A stretch of 64,000 nt of DNA from Rhodococcus sp. 06-235-1A (GCF_002258785.1 NZ_NOYI01000021.1:124001-188000), one strand, 5' to 3'. Positions 52,340 through 61,274 are shown, counted from the stretch's first letter. Made by a program: numbers and translations. The notes: generated from the letters alone by a model not told the origin.

Positions 52340-53992
52340 ATGTCAGGACGTCACAGCGGCAGCAGTCGCAGGTTCAGTCCTGCCGTGACCTGGGGCGCAG
52401 CTGCGCTCGCGGTAGTCGTGGTCGCGGCGGGCGGCTGGTTCGGAGTCCAGGCCGTCCGCGCGTCCGGTGCCGAGAGCTGCGATTCGCTCGACACGGTGTC
52501 GCTTGCCGTGGACACTTCGATTGCCGAGCCGGTGCAGCAGATCGTCGCCCAAGCGGGCGAGTTCGAGCGCGGGTGCGTGAACTTCGAGGTGCGCCCCGAA
52601 CGTCCCACCGACACCGCGACCGAAATCGCGGGCACCGAAAATCGTCCGGACCTGTGGATCCCCGATTCGACGCTGTGGCTGCTCAAGACCCTCCGCTCCA
52701 CCGGCGCGCTCCCCGAGCTGGCCAAGACCTCGGTGGCGAACACCCTGCCGGTGCTGGTCTCGAAATCCGATGCCGTGCCGGTCACCGACACCTGGCTCAG
52801 CGTGCTTCAGCTTCCCGGCCAACGCATCGGCGATCCGCTGACCAGCAGTGCCTCGAATGCCGCGATCCTCGGTGCGCTGGCCGAATCCGAGGTGGCGATC
52901 TCCGACGCCAAGGCCGTGTCGGCGGCTCTTGTACCCATGGCTCAGGATTTCGGACGGATCGCGGACACTCCGCACGACACCCCTGATCTGGTGGCCGAGG
53001 TGGCCGCAGACGGTGGCACCAGCGTGGCGACGGAGCAGGCACTGCTGGCGTACCAGGCAGACAATCCGGGATCGGGTCTGACCGAGTCGGTTCCGCCGAC
53101 CGGAAGCTATTTCCTCAACTACCCGCTGGCGGTTACGGCGCCGGCCGGCCCCGAGTACGACCGGGTGAAAAAGGCCGGAGCGGCGTTGGCCTCGGTTCTC
53201 GCCACCGCGTCTGCCACCGACACCTTGGTCGCGGCCGGCTTCCGAACCTCGAGCGGAACTCCGCTACCCGACGGCAAGGGCGTCGGATCCGTGGCGTCGC
53301 TCGAAATCAAGAACCCGCTGTCCATCGAGACGACGCTACGAGATTGGGCCGTCCTCGCGCTGCCGCTCCGCACCCTCGTGGTCGAGGACGTCTCGGGTTC
53401 GATGGCTGCGAAGTCGGGTGACTCGACCCGCATCGCGTTGACCGTCGATGCATCGGTCGGTGCCAACGATCTGTTCAGCGACCAGACCCAGATGGGTCTG
53501 TGGGCGTTTTCCATCGGACTCGGTGGTGGAAAACAGGACTATCGAGAACTGGTACCGCTCGGCCCGGTGAGCAACACGTTCGACGGCAAGCCGCAGCGCC
53601 AGGCGATCCTCGACGCCATTCGTGGCCTACCCCGGCTCGTCGGTGGCGGGACCGGGCTGTACGACACCACTTTGGCCGCGTTCCGGCGGGTCAAGGAGGG
53701 CTACGACCCCAACTACGTCAACAGCGTCATCATCCTGACCGACGGTGCCAACGAAGACGATGGCAGCATCACCCTGGATCAGCTACTGGCAGCGTTGCAG
53801 AAGGAGCAAGATCCGGTGCGGCCCATCGTCATCGTGACCGTCGGCGTCACCAGTGATGCAGATCCGGTTGCGCTGCAGCAGATTTCAGCAGTCACCGGCG
53901 GGACGAGCTACGTGGCCGAGGATCCGCGCGACATTCCCGATGTGTTCGTCAAGGCACTGAACTCACGTACCGAGCGCTTGGCAGGCGAGTAG
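52340..53992 (+). CDS. Substrate-binding and VWA-domain protein, copy B, 550 aa
   Basis: Tandem paralogue of the preceding gene with the same layout: short basic tail, single helix (about 15-35), substrate-binding-like domain with LWIPDSTLWLLKTLRSTG, and a C-terminal VWA domain with VVEDVSGSMAAKSGD, TDGAN and GGGTGLYDTTLAAF. The two copies keep identical short stretches (GLWAFSIGLGGG, NSVIILTDG) but have diverged in the first 300 residues, so they may bind different ligands. ATG 52340 matches the start of copy A; the frame is open to 52253. It is convergent with ecfT, whose stop is at 53994, one base away. Confidence 0.9.
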   Translation: MSGRHSGSSRRFSPAVTWGAAALAVVVVAAGGWFGVQAVRASGAESCDSLDTVSLAVDTSIAEPVQQIVAQAGEFERGCVNFEVRPERPTDTATEIAGTENRPDLWIPDSTLWLLKTLRSTGALPELAKTSVANTLPVLVSKSDAVPVTDTWLSVLQLPGQRIGDPLTSSASNAAILGALAESEVAISDAKAVSAALVPMAQDFGRIADTPHDTPDLVAEVAADGGTSVATEQALLAYQADNPGSGLTESVPPTGSYFLNYPLAVTAPAGPEYDRVKKAGAALASVLATASATDTLVAAGFRTSSGTPLPDGKGVGSVASLEIKNPLSIETTLRDWAVLALPLRTLVVEDVSGSMAAKSGDSTRIALTVDASVGANDLFSDQTQMGLWAFSIGLGGGKQDYRELVPLGPVSNTFDGKPQRQAILDAIRGLPRLVGGGTGLYDTTLAAFRRVKEGYDPNYVNSVIILTDGANEDDGSITLDQLLAALQKEQDPVRPIVIVTVGVTSDADPVALQQISAVTGGTSYVAEDPRDIPDVFVKALNSRTERLAGE

Positions 53993-53993
53993 C

Positions 53994-54731
53994 TCAGACC
54001 CACAGGAAGCTGATCGCGATCGCTCCGGCGCACGCCAGAGTCACCACGGTCAGCGCCACCGCGTCCGAGGCCTTGAACCGAGACTCGGTAGCGGTGATCA
54101 TTCCTGTGCCCCCTCGGGCGGCGATCGCCGTTCCCATCTCGTCGGCTCGTCGAATGGCGACCGACATCACCGTCGTGACGATGTCGACCAGCGAATTGTC
54201 CGAGGCACTGTTGACGACGGGCTTGGGGCGCAGGCGTCGGGCAGCGTTGAGAGTGCGCATCTCTTCGATCAGCAGCGGCAGCGATCGCAGGCTCAGAGCC
54301 ACGGCGATCGCCCACTCGTCGACCGGCAACTTCAGCTTCTTCAGCGGTGCGCCGAGTTTGGACACTGCCGGAGCGATGTCGCTCATCGAGGTGGTCCAGC
54401 CGATCATCATCGATGCGCCGAGCAACACGAAGATGAACAGCGTCGCACGCAGATACACCAACACTGCCGCGCCGCCGATGGGCAGATTGATCAGGGCACC
54501 GACGCCGAACAACGCCCAGATCCACCACGGTGGACGCGGCACTGCGGTGATCGGAACGTGCGCGATGACGGCGGCGATCACCAACAGCGCGAACACGATT
54601 CCGAGCGCCGGCCATGTCGGCGCGACCACGAGAGTGACGCTGAGCAGTAGTACGACGATGAGCTTGGTGCCGGCCCACAGGCGATGGATCGGCGAGAATC
54701 GCGGGACCTGACGCAGTACGACGGTGGTCAC
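53994..54731 (-). CDS. ecfT: ECF transporter T component (EcfT), 245 aa
   Basis: The energy-coupling membrane component that links ATPases to a substrate-binding S component. It has about five helices and the two T-component signatures near the C-terminal half: ALSLRSLPLLIEEMRTLNAARRLR (about 147-170) with the A-R-A/x-R-x pattern, and DEMGTAIAARGG. It resembles M. tuberculosis Rv2325c. GTG at 54731 overlaps the stop of the fused ATPase gene as GTGA, so it is translated as part of that operon. Confidence 0.92.
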   Translation of the reverse strand: MTTVVLRQVPRFSPIHRLWAGTKLIVVLLLSVTLVVAPTWPALGIVFALLVIAAVIAHVPITAVPRPPWWIWALFGVGALINLPIGGAAVLVYLRATLFIFVLLGASMMIGWTTSMSDIAPAVSKLGAPLKKLKLPVDEWAIAVALSLRSLPLLIEEMRTLNAARRLRPKPVVNSASDNSLVDIVTTVMSVAIRRADEMGTAIAARGGTGMITATESRFKASDAVALTVVTLACAGAIAISFLWV

Positions 54732-56761
54732 GAGTGCACGCTCCCCAGGATCGAATCGGAAACGATGCGGCCGTCGGCCATCGTGATGGTGCGACTGCAG
54801 ACTGTGTCGACGCCATCGATATCGTGCGAGATCACGACGATCGCGACTCCGCGTTCGCGCAGTCCAGCAAAAACACCGATGATGTCGTCGCGGCCGGGTG
54901 GGTCGAGCCCGGCCAGAGGCTCGTCGAGAACCAGCATGCGTGGCCGCCGCGCGATGAGCCCGGCCAGCACGACGCGTCGCATCTGACCACCACTGAGCGA
55001 GTCGATGTCGCGGGCGGCCAACGACCGGTCGAGGCCGACCGCATCCATCGCCGCCGACACTGTGGCAGAACCGGTTTCGGGCCCGGCTGCCGCGGCGATG
55101 TCCTCGGAGACGGTACGACGCTGCAACTGCAGACGGGAATGCTGAAATGCCAGTCCGACGTCGCCCACCCGTGTGGTCATGGCCTTGCCGTCGAGCTGCG
55201 CGGTGCCCTTCGTCGGGCCGGTGAGTCCGGCCATGATCCAGGCGAGAGTGGACTTGCCCGAGCCGTTTCCGCCGAGAACGAGGACCCCTTCGCCACGCTT
55301 GACGGTGATGTCGATCCCGTTCAGTGCGGCCTGCGCCCAGGGCGTGCGACGGTTGTAGGTGTGCTGAACGTCTGCCACTTCGAGCAAGCGTTGGCTCGAA
55401 TTGTCATGCAGTACAGGAGAACGTGCAGTATTCGGATGCATCCACGCCGAGTCGTGCTGCACCTGATACCCCTCGTGCAGGTGCACGACGCGATCTGCGG
55501 CAGCGGTTTCCGAGACGTGGTGCGTGACGAGCACGACCGACATCCCATGTCTGCGTGGTAGTTCGGCGAGGAGTGAGACCAGATGTTCACGGCCGGACGC
55601 GTCGATCATGGCTGTTGCCTCGTCGGCGATGAGCAGTGCAGGCATGCGGGCCAATGCTGCGGCGACGGCGAGTCGCTGCATTTCGCCACCGGACAGGGAC
55701 GCGGTGTCGCGGGCACCCATGCCGCCGAGTCCGACTTCCTCGAGCAAGGCCTCGACATCGGGACGCGAATCACCGGGCGGGAGTCCCCACACCACGTCGT
55801 CGGAGACGCGGGTACCGAGGATCTGACTTTCGGGGCGCTGTAACACCACGGCGGTGCCGCCGTAGCGTCCGAGACCGGTTGTGCCGGGCCTCGTCACGGT
55901 TCCTTCCGACGGTTCCAGTCCGGCGAGAATCCGCGTCAGGGTCGATTTGCCGGAACCGTTGTGGCCGACGACGGCGACGAACTCACCCGGTTCGATGTGA
56001 AGGTCGACTCCGGTCAACGCGGCCGTGGAGCTTCCCGGGTACCGATACCCGACGGAGGTCAGGGTGACCGGTAGCGGACCGATCTGCTCGTCGTCGGTGC
56101 TCGAGACCAGAGCTTCGGGCGTAGGGATCGTGGAGAGGCGATCGAGGATCGCGGTGAGGATCAGCCACGCGAACAGGGTTCCGGTGACAATGCCGAAGGC
56201 GATCGAACCGCCGACCCACCACCACCAGTTGTCGAGCACTGCGGTACTGCTGCTGCGGAGCACATCCGCGGCACCCTGAAGTGCCGACGCTCGCTCGAGC
56301 AACCGAGAAATGCCCTCCATCGTGTTGCGCAGCGTCTCGAGAAACAGCTCCCGCAGTGGAACGAGAATCAGAAGGAGCAGCACCGACAGGGCTCCGAGTG
56401 CAGGCCCGACGACCATCGAGGTGACCAGTACGCCGAACAGTCCCTGCTTCTTGCGTTTCGCCCGGCCGACCAAGCCACCCAGTAGGGCAGCGCTGGCGAC
56501 AGTGATGGCGGTTTGGGTACCGGCCGCCACGAATCCGACGAGTGTGCCCGCGACCGCAGCGGTGACCAGTGCGCGCGTCCGATACCGAAGTGCGACGACC
56601 GACATGGGAATCGCTGCGACGACCTGAAGAATCGCGGCCATCGGCACGAGTACACCGATGACCGTCAACGCGACGGTGAAACTGCTCATGACAGCAGCCG
56701 TCGCCAGTTCCTGTGGTCGGAGGGGCCCGGACTCGGGCGAGTGGGAAGAGCTGACGGTCAC
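54728..56761 (-). CDS. Fused ECF transporter: S-like membrane domain + two EcfA ATPases, 677 aa
   Basis: One polypeptide carries several parts of an ECF vitamin/metal importer. Residues about 15-235 are a membrane domain of six or so helices, similar to S components/DUF2232-like domains. The first ATPase has VVGHNGSGKSTLTRIL (about 273-288), LSGGEMQRLAVAAALAR, and LLIADEATAMID. The second has VLGGNGSGKSTLAWIM (about 500), LSGGQMRRVVLAGLI and MLVLDEPLAGLDPP. It resembles M. tuberculosis Rv2326c (697 aa), which also precedes its EcfT gene. GTG at 56761 was chosen because it begins just before the first helix region; substrate unknown. Confidence 0.9.
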   Translation of the reverse strand: MTVSSSHSPESGPLRPQELATAAVMSSFTVALTVIGVLVPMAAILQVVAAIPMSVVALRYRTRALVTAAVAGTLVGFVAAGTQTAITVASAALLGGLVGRAKRKKQGLFGVLVTSMVVGPALGALSVLLLLILVPLRELFLETLRNTMEGISRLLERASALQGAADVLRSSSTAVLDNWWWWVGGSIAFGIVTGTLFAWLILTAILDRLSTIPTPEALVSSTDDEQIGPLPVTLTSVGYRYPGSSTAALTGVDLHIEPGEFVAVVGHNGSGKSTLTRILAGLEPSEGTVTRPGTTGLGRYGGTAVVLQRPESQILGTRVSDDVVWGLPPGDSRPDVEALLEEVGLGGMGARDTASLSGGEMQRLAVAAALARMPALLIADEATAMIDASGREHLVSLLAELPRRHGMSVVLVTHHVSETAAADRVVHLHEGYQVQHDSAWMHPNTARSPVLHDNSSQRLLEVADVQHTYNRRTPWAQAALNGIDITVKRGEGVLVLGGNGSGKSTLAWIMAGLTGPTKGTAQLDGKAMTTRVGDVGLAFQHSRLQLQRRTVSEDIAAAAGPETGSATVSAAMDAVGLDRSLAARDIDSLSGGQMRRVVLAGLIARRPRMLVLDEPLAGLDPPGRDDIIGVFAGLRERGVAIVVISHDIDGVDTVCSRTITMADGRIVSDSILGSVHS

Positions 56762-56788
56762 CGCTCCAGTGTGCCAGCAGGTGAGCTG

Positions 56789-56834
56789 CCGCGACTGCGC
56801 GCGCAATATGACCGCGACTGCGCGCACAATGTCA
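56789..56834. repeat. Two tandem 23-bp repeats in a divergent promoter region
   Basis: Units 56789-56811 and 56812-56834 share 20 of 23 bases, starting CCGCGACTGCGCGC. They fill the gap between the divergent ECF-ATPase gene (start 56761) and the MFS gene (start 56837). Evenly spaced direct repeats of this length suggest two regulator sites, and the second unit abuts the MFS start codon. Confidence 0.8.
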
Positions 56835-56836
56835 CC

Positions 56837-58102
56837 GTGACTTCCGAGATCAGGACGCGTAGGCGGATTCACCCGGCCTGGATCGTTGCCGCCGTGGCAT
56901 TCCTCGCTCTGGTCGGTGCTGCGGGCTTCCGGGCGGCGCCGAGCGTGCTGATGGTGCCGCTGCAGGACGAGTTCGGCTGGCCGCGATCGATGTTGTCGCT
57001 CGCAGTGGGCGTCAACCTCGTGCTGTTCGGGTTGACTGCGCCGTTCGCTGCGGCACTGATGGAACGCTTCGGGATCAGGGCGGTGACGTCGACGGCGTTG
57101 GTCGTCGTGGCCGCAGGCAGTGCGCTGAGCGTGTTCGTGACCCAGGCCTGGCAGTTGGTACTGACCTGGGGCGTCATGATCGGTCTCGGCACCGGATCGA
57201 TGGCCCTCGTCTTCGCGGCGGTGGTGACCAATCGGTGGTTCGTGCAGCGCCGTGGCCTCGTGTCGGGCATCCTGACGGCGGGCAGTGCGACTGGGCAGCT
57301 GATCTTTTTGCCCTTGATTGCGCAGCTCGTCGACAGGTCGGGCTGGCGCGCCGCCTCGTTCCTCATCGCGGGCGGATCACTGATCGTGGTTCCCTTCGTC
57401 CTGCGCTGGCTGCGCAACATGCCGGCGGATATCGGCGTGACCCCCTACGGAGCGCCGGAGGGGTACACAGCGGTCGTCGTCGAGTCGACGGTGAACCCCG
57501 CCAGGGCCGCGATACAGGCGTTGCGCGACGCGAGCCGGGTACGAACCTTCTGGGCCCTCGTGGTGGGCTTCGCGATCTGCGGTGCAACGACCAACGGGCT
57601 CATCGGAACTCACTTCATCCCGTCGGCACACGACCACGGAATGCACGAAACCACCGCAGCGGGTCTGCTTGCGGTGGTCGGAATCTTCGACATCGTCGGA
57701 ACGATCGCATCGGGGTGGCTGACCGACCGCGTCGACCCGCGCTACCTGTTGGCGGCGTACTACGGATTTCGAGGAGTGTCGCTGCTGTTCTTGCCGTGGT
57801 TGCTGTCCGCGACCATCCAGCCGTCGATCGTCATCTTTGTGGTGATCTACGGATTGGATTGGGTGGCAACGGTTCCACCCACGATTGCGCTGTGCCGCGA
57901 GGTGTTCGGTGACCGAGGCTCGCTGGTGTTCGGCTGGGTGTTCGCCTCACATCAGATCGGTGCCGGCATCGCATCGGTCGCCGCAGGCGTCGTGCGGGAC
58001 GCGACCGGTGAGTACACGATGGCGTGGTTCGGCGCAGCCGGTCTGTGTGCGGTCGCTGCCGTGGTGAGTGTGAGAACAGCGAAGCGCGGAAAGCCCTCGT
58101 AG
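56837..58102 (+). CDS. MFS transporter, 421 aa
   Basis: Twelve-helix secondary transporter of unknown substrate, possibly in the monocarboxylate/OFA-like branch. Helices start at AWIVAAVAFLALVGAAGF; VPLQDEFGWPRSMLSLAVGVNLVLFGLTAPFA gives helices 1-2. The loop signature is weak (MERFGIRAV), and the second half has GWLTDRVDPRYLL. NRWFVQRRGLVSGILTAG is a conserved OFA-type segment. The GTG at 56837 directly follows a pair of direct repeats. Its last codons and stop lie within the hairpin 58083-58119. Confidence 0.88.
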   Translation: MTSEIRTRRRIHPAWIVAAVAFLALVGAAGFRAAPSVLMVPLQDEFGWPRSMLSLAVGVNLVLFGLTAPFAAALMERFGIRAVTSTALVVVAAGSALSVFVTQAWQLVLTWGVMIGLGTGSMALVFAAVVTNRWFVQRRGLVSGILTAGSATGQLIFLPLIAQLVDRSGWRAASFLIAGGSLIVVPFVLRWLRNMPADIGVTPYGAPEGYTAVVVESTVNPARAAIQALRDASRVRTFWALVVGFAICGATTNGLIGTHFIPSAHDHGMHETTAAGLLAVVGIFDIVGTIASGWLTDRVDPRYLLAAYYGFRGVSLLFLPWLLSATIQPSIVIFVVIYGLDWVATVPPTIALCREVFGDRGSLVFGWVFASHQIGAGIASVAAGVVRDATGEYTMAWFGAAGLCAVAAVVSVRTAKRGKPS

Positions 58103-58119
58103 AGAAGGCTTTCCGCGCT
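58083..58119. terminator. Hairpin overlapping the MFS stop codon
   Basis: Arms AGCGCGGAAAGCC (58083-58095) and GGCTTTCCGCGCT (58107-58119) are perfect reverse complements. The 11-nt loop contains the TAG stop (58100-58102). The helicase gene converges from the other side and stops at 58146, so this hairpin may serve both. Confidence 0.8.
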
Positions 58120-58145
58120 CAGGCCGAAATTCTTACGTGCTCAGA

Positions 58146-59528
58146 TCAGCGGCTGCGCTGGCTCGTGGCCGGTCCTGCTGCGCGACGGCTGTGGCCGCCA
58201 CCGCCACTGCGGGGCTGTCCACCACTGCGGGGCTGTCCACCACTGCGCGGCTGTCCACCGGAGCGGGCCGGGCCACCGCGTCGAGCATTGTTGTTGCGCG
58301 GGGCTCCGGTGCGGGCGGGGGCCTGCTCGACTCGCGGAGCAGGCTCGACGTAGCGGGCCTGCTCGCCGACGAGGTTCGCCACTGCGGGCGAGTCGGCGGT
58401 GACGCGGACCGGAGTGACCTTGATGTCGGCCTTCCGCAGCAGTACTGCGGTGTCCTTGCGCTGTTCGGGCAGGACGACGGTCACGACGTCGCCGGCGCTT
58501 CCCGCGCGTGCCGTGCGGCCGGAACGGTGCAGGTACGCCTTGTGCTCTGCCGGGGGATCGACGTGGACGACCAGCTGAACGTCGTCGACGTGAACGCCGC
58601 GGGCTGCGACGTCGGTGGCGACGAGGACGCGGGCCTGGCCGGACGAGAACGCGGCGAGGTTGCGGTCACGTGCGGCCTGCGAGAGGTTGCCGTGCAGGTC
58701 GACGGACGGGATTCCGGCGTCGGTGAGCTGCTTGGCGAGCTTGCGGGCCTGGTGCTTGGTGCGCATGAACAGGATGCGTCGTCCGGTGCCCGAGGCGAGC
58801 TGGTGGACGAGCTTCTTCTTTGCTTCGACGCCGTCGACCTCGAACACGCTGTGGGTCATGGCCTCGACGTGTGAGGTGGCCTCGTCGACGGAGTGCGTGA
58901 TCTGGTTGTGCAGGAAGCGCTTGACCAGCTTGTCGACGCCGTTGTCCAGGGTCGCCGAGAACAGCATGCGCTGGCCCTTGTCCGGGGTGGCGGCGAGGAT
59001 GCGAGTGACGACGGGCAGGAAGCCCAGATCGGCCATGTGGTCGGCCTCGTCGAGGACGGTGATCTGAACGCCGTCGAGCGTGAGGTGGCGCTGCTTCATC
59101 AGGTCTTCGAGGCGACCGGGGCAGGCGACGACGATGTCGACTCCGCCCTTGAGTGCGGACACCTGGCGAACCTGCGAGACGCCACCGAAGATCGTGGTGA
59201 CCTTCAACGAGTATGCGGAGGCGAGGGGTTCGATCGCGACGGCGATCTGCGTGGCGAGCTCACGCGTCGGCGCGAGGATCAGGCCGCGGGGGCGGCCGGG
59301 CTTGCGGTTACCGGGAAGCTGGCCGGCGAGGCGAGCGACCATGGGGATGGAGAACGCGAGTGTCTTGCCGCTGCCGGTCTTTCCGCGTCCGAGCACATCG
59401 CGTCCCTGCAGTGTGTCGGGGAGCGTATCGGCCTGGATGGGGAATGCCTCGGTCTTGCCCTGGCTCGCGAGTACATCCGCGATGGCCTGGGGTACGCCGA
59501 GTGCAGCAAAAGTCTGTGGGGTCGTCAT
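58146..59528 (-). CDS. DEAD-box ATP-dependent RNA helicase, 460 aa
   Basis: Unwinds RNA using ATP, probably in ribosome assembly or cold adaptation. Motifs in order: Q motif (FAALGVP, AFPIQADTLP), GKTGSGKT (about 49-56), PTRELATQI, GGVSQV, CPGRLEDL, VLDEADHM (about 156), FSATLD, then domain 2 with VDLHGNLSQAARDRNL, ATDVAARGVHVDDV and HRSGRTARAG. The C-terminal tail of about 80 residues is unstructured, rich in Arg, Gly and Gln, with a triple QPRSGG repeat. ATG at 59528 begins two residues before the Q motif region. A leader of 223 bp lies upstream without a gene. Confidence 0.94.
   Translation of the reverse strand: MTTPQTFAALGVPQAIADVLASQGKTEAFPIQADTLPDTLQGRDVLGRGKTGSGKTLAFSIPMVARLAGQLPGNRKPGRPRGLILAPTRELATQIAVAIEPLASAYSLKVTTIFGGVSQVRQVSALKGGVDIVVACPGRLEDLMKQRHLTLDGVQITVLDEADHMADLGFLPVVTRILAATPDKGQRMLFSATLDNGVDKLVKRFLHNQITHSVDEATSHVEAMTHSVFEVDGVEAKKKLVHQLASGTGRRILFMRTKHQARKLAKQLTDAGIPSVDLHGNLSQAARDRNLAAFSSGQARVLVATDVAARGVHVDDVQLVVHVDPPAEHKAYLHRSGRTARAGSAGDVVTVVLPEQRKDTAVLLRKADIKVTPVRVTADSPAVANLVGEQARYVEPAPRVEQAPARTGAPRNNNARRGGPARSGGQPRSGGQPRSGGQPRSGGGGHSRRAAGPATSQRSR
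58206..58259. repeat. 18-bp tandem repeat in the helicase tail
   Basis: Three copies of an 18-base unit (CTGTCCACCACTGCGGGG-like, the third diverged) on the plus strand encode the repeated QPRSGG units of the helicase C-terminus. It is inside the gene and in frame; unit number may vary between strains by slippage. Confidence 0.8.
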
Positions 59529-59751
59529 AGTGATGAAAGGTGCCTTTCGGGCAGGGTGTTGCACCTGCGGGCCTTCGGGCCGAGATGCAAGGTGGCGAGA
59601 CTGCCGGTGGGCAGTTTCGATCGCCGTAAGAGAAGCCTGTGCTGGGTGCACATGGTGGTTCGGGAGCATTCCACGACGTCTGGCGTGCAGCTGGGCGCGC
59701 CGTTGACGAGTGTAACCGAGTCAGTGCTCGGTTTCTTCCCGCCGCGACCTG
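59529..59751. other. Leader of the DEAD-box helicase gene
   Basis: This 223-bp region has no ORF that looks real. It includes a hairpin GGGCCTTCGGGCC near 59570 and several G-rich stretches, and its length fits a long 5' untranslated leader, as helicase and cold-shock genes often have. The convergent HNH gene ends at 59752. No riboswitch class was recognised. Confidence 0.45.
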
Positions 59752-61146
59752 TCATGCGGCGTCGTCGTCGAAGAGACCGGTGATCATGACGTTCTCGATT
59801 CGAGAGTTGTACAGCTCCACCACCTGCATCGGCGGCGCGCTCGAGTCATAGGTGTGCCCGGTGGGTGAGATGAGCCGGTAGCGATGTCGCGCGTTGCGTT
59901 TGTCTCGTAACGCCTCGGCAGTCCAGCCCTCGCCCTCTTTCGCGTAATTGCATGCGGCACAAAGGCCTGCGCCGTTCTCGGCACTCGTTCTGCCGCCTGC
60001 GGAGTGGGGTCTGATGTGGTCGTGGTGACGGATCGGCGCGTCGCACCACGGAGTACGGCAGGTGCGATCTCGGAGATCGATGAGGCGTCCCAGCGCTGTC
60101 GGAAATGCGCGTGATGTGGACTCCACTGCCGTCAGCGCGCCGGACGTCGGATGGGCGTAGAGGCGGCGTAGTGCGACGTGCGTCTCATTGTCGAGCGTGT
60201 CTCGAATGAGTTGCCGTGCGACGTCGGACGGGATGTCTCCGTAGCCGTGCATGTATGCAGACGTGTCACCGCCGGCAAAGAGGGTCGAGTCCGAGATGAC
60301 GATGTCGACGGTCACCGGTGGGCGTTGAGCTACGGATGCGCCGGTGACGCGCTCGAACACGAGGTCGGCCATGATCTGGTCGCGGGTGCGTGTGTCGCCG
60401 CCTGCATTGATGATGGTGTCGGCGTCGCGTCGCAGCGTGGCCCACATGCAGACCATCTTCTCCATCGAGGTGAGGACCGTGAAGAAGCCCATCGATTCAG
60501 GGGCTGGACGGGTGCTGGTGCGGCGGGCGGCGTAGGCCTTGGCGCGTCGTTTCACCTGTGAGGCGGCGTCGAGTTCGTTGGCGAGTGCGCGGGCGCGGCC
60601 TTCGATGGTGCGGTCGCCGGCACCGGCCAGGGTTGCCGGGTCTGCGCAGAGTCGCTCGTCGATGGTCCGGCGATCGTCGACGGTGAGACATGCGGTTTCG
60701 CGAGCGAGAATCATGACCCGCCATTCGTTGAGTTCGCCGGCTCTCAGGCGTGCCAGGGTGTGCGGCATTTCGTGTACGAGCGCGCGAGCGAGTCCCAGAT
60801 GGGTGCCGCCACGGTTCGGTGATTCACGCCGAGCCAGACCGATTTGTGACGCAATACCATTGCGCCACTGTGCTTTCGGTCTGCCGAGTTCTCTGCGCTC
60901 ATTGCTGATGGCTGTTGCGACGGCGTCGGTCATCACGGCCTGGGTTGCCACGCAGGCGCACTTCGCCGTCTCGAGGGCGGAGATCACATCTATGCCTGCT
61001 GCTGCGTCGACATCGAAGTCCGATGACTGAAGGCGCGCGACGAAACGCAGCACTTCATCGGACGTGAGTGGTGAATTTTGTACGGCTGTGACCACGAGTT
61101 CCTCCCCAGTACTCGAATACATGTTCGATAGTACCGCCGTTTCCAT
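59752..61146 (-). CDS. DUF222/HNH endonuclease family protein (13E12-like), 464 aa
   Basis: Actinobacterial repeat-family protein with an N-terminal DUF222 domain and a C-terminal HNH nuclease domain. The HNH core is CRTPWCDAPIRHHDHIRPHS (about 371-390), GAGLCAACNYAKE (about 403) giving two CxxC zinc ligands and the His-Asn-His set. DUF222 motifs include RRESPNRGGTHLGLAR and HTLARLRAGELNEWRVMILARE. Many copies of such genes are scattered in mycobacterial and rhodococcal genomes. The ATG at 61146 or 61122 may be the start. No proven biochemical role; a mobile origin is plausible. Confidence 0.9.
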   Translation of the reverse strand: METAVLSNMYSSTGEELVVTAVQNSPLTSDEVLRFVARLQSSDFDVDAAAGIDVISALETAKCACVATQAVMTDAVATAISNERRELGRPKAQWRNGIASQIGLARRESPNRGGTHLGLARALVHEMPHTLARLRAGELNEWRVMILARETACLTVDDRRTIDERLCADPATLAGAGDRTIEGRARALANELDAASQVKRRAKAYAARRTSTRPAPESMGFFTVLTSMEKMVCMWATLRRDADTIINAGGDTRTRDQIMADLVFERVTGASVAQRPPVTVDIVISDSTLFAGGDTSAYMHGYGDIPSDVARQLIRDTLDNETHVALRRLYAHPTSGALTAVESTSRAFPTALGRLIDLRDRTCRTPWCDAPIRHHDHIRPHSAGGRTSAENGAGLCAACNYAKEGEGWTAEALRDKRNARHRYRLISPTGHTYDSSAPPMQVVELYNSRIENVMITGLFDDDAA

Positions 61147-61198
61147 GGGTGCGCAACAGTCACAGAAAGGGAGGATGGGGGTTCACGGAATCGACTGC

Positions 61199-61274
61199 TG
61201 GTGCCCTCGGCAGGATTCGAACCTGCGACCTACCCTTTAGGAGAGGGTTGCTCTATCCCCTGAGCTACGAAGGC
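61199..61274 (-). tRNA. tRNA-Arg (anticodon CCT), with encoded CCA
   Basis: Reads 5' GCCTTCGTAGCTCAGG on the minus strand. The acceptor stem is GCCTTCG/CGAGGGC with one G-T pair, the anticodon stem is ACCCT/AGGGT with loop CTCCTAA (anticodon CCT, for AGG codons), the T arm is GCAGG-TTCGAAT-CCTGC, and the discriminator A is followed by encoded CCA (61201-61199). All arms pair. tRNA-Arg(CCT) genes are frequent integration sites, but no integrase was found on either side. Confidence 0.97.

Noticed and set aside
58206..58259. Short regular repeats that could suggest a CRISPR array
   Set aside because: They are contiguous 18-bp units without spacers, in frame in the helicase gene.
61199..61274. 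tRNA-Arg(CCT) as an occupied phage or island attachment site
   Set aside because: No integrase, excisionase or duplicated tRNA 3' end was seen on either side within the window.
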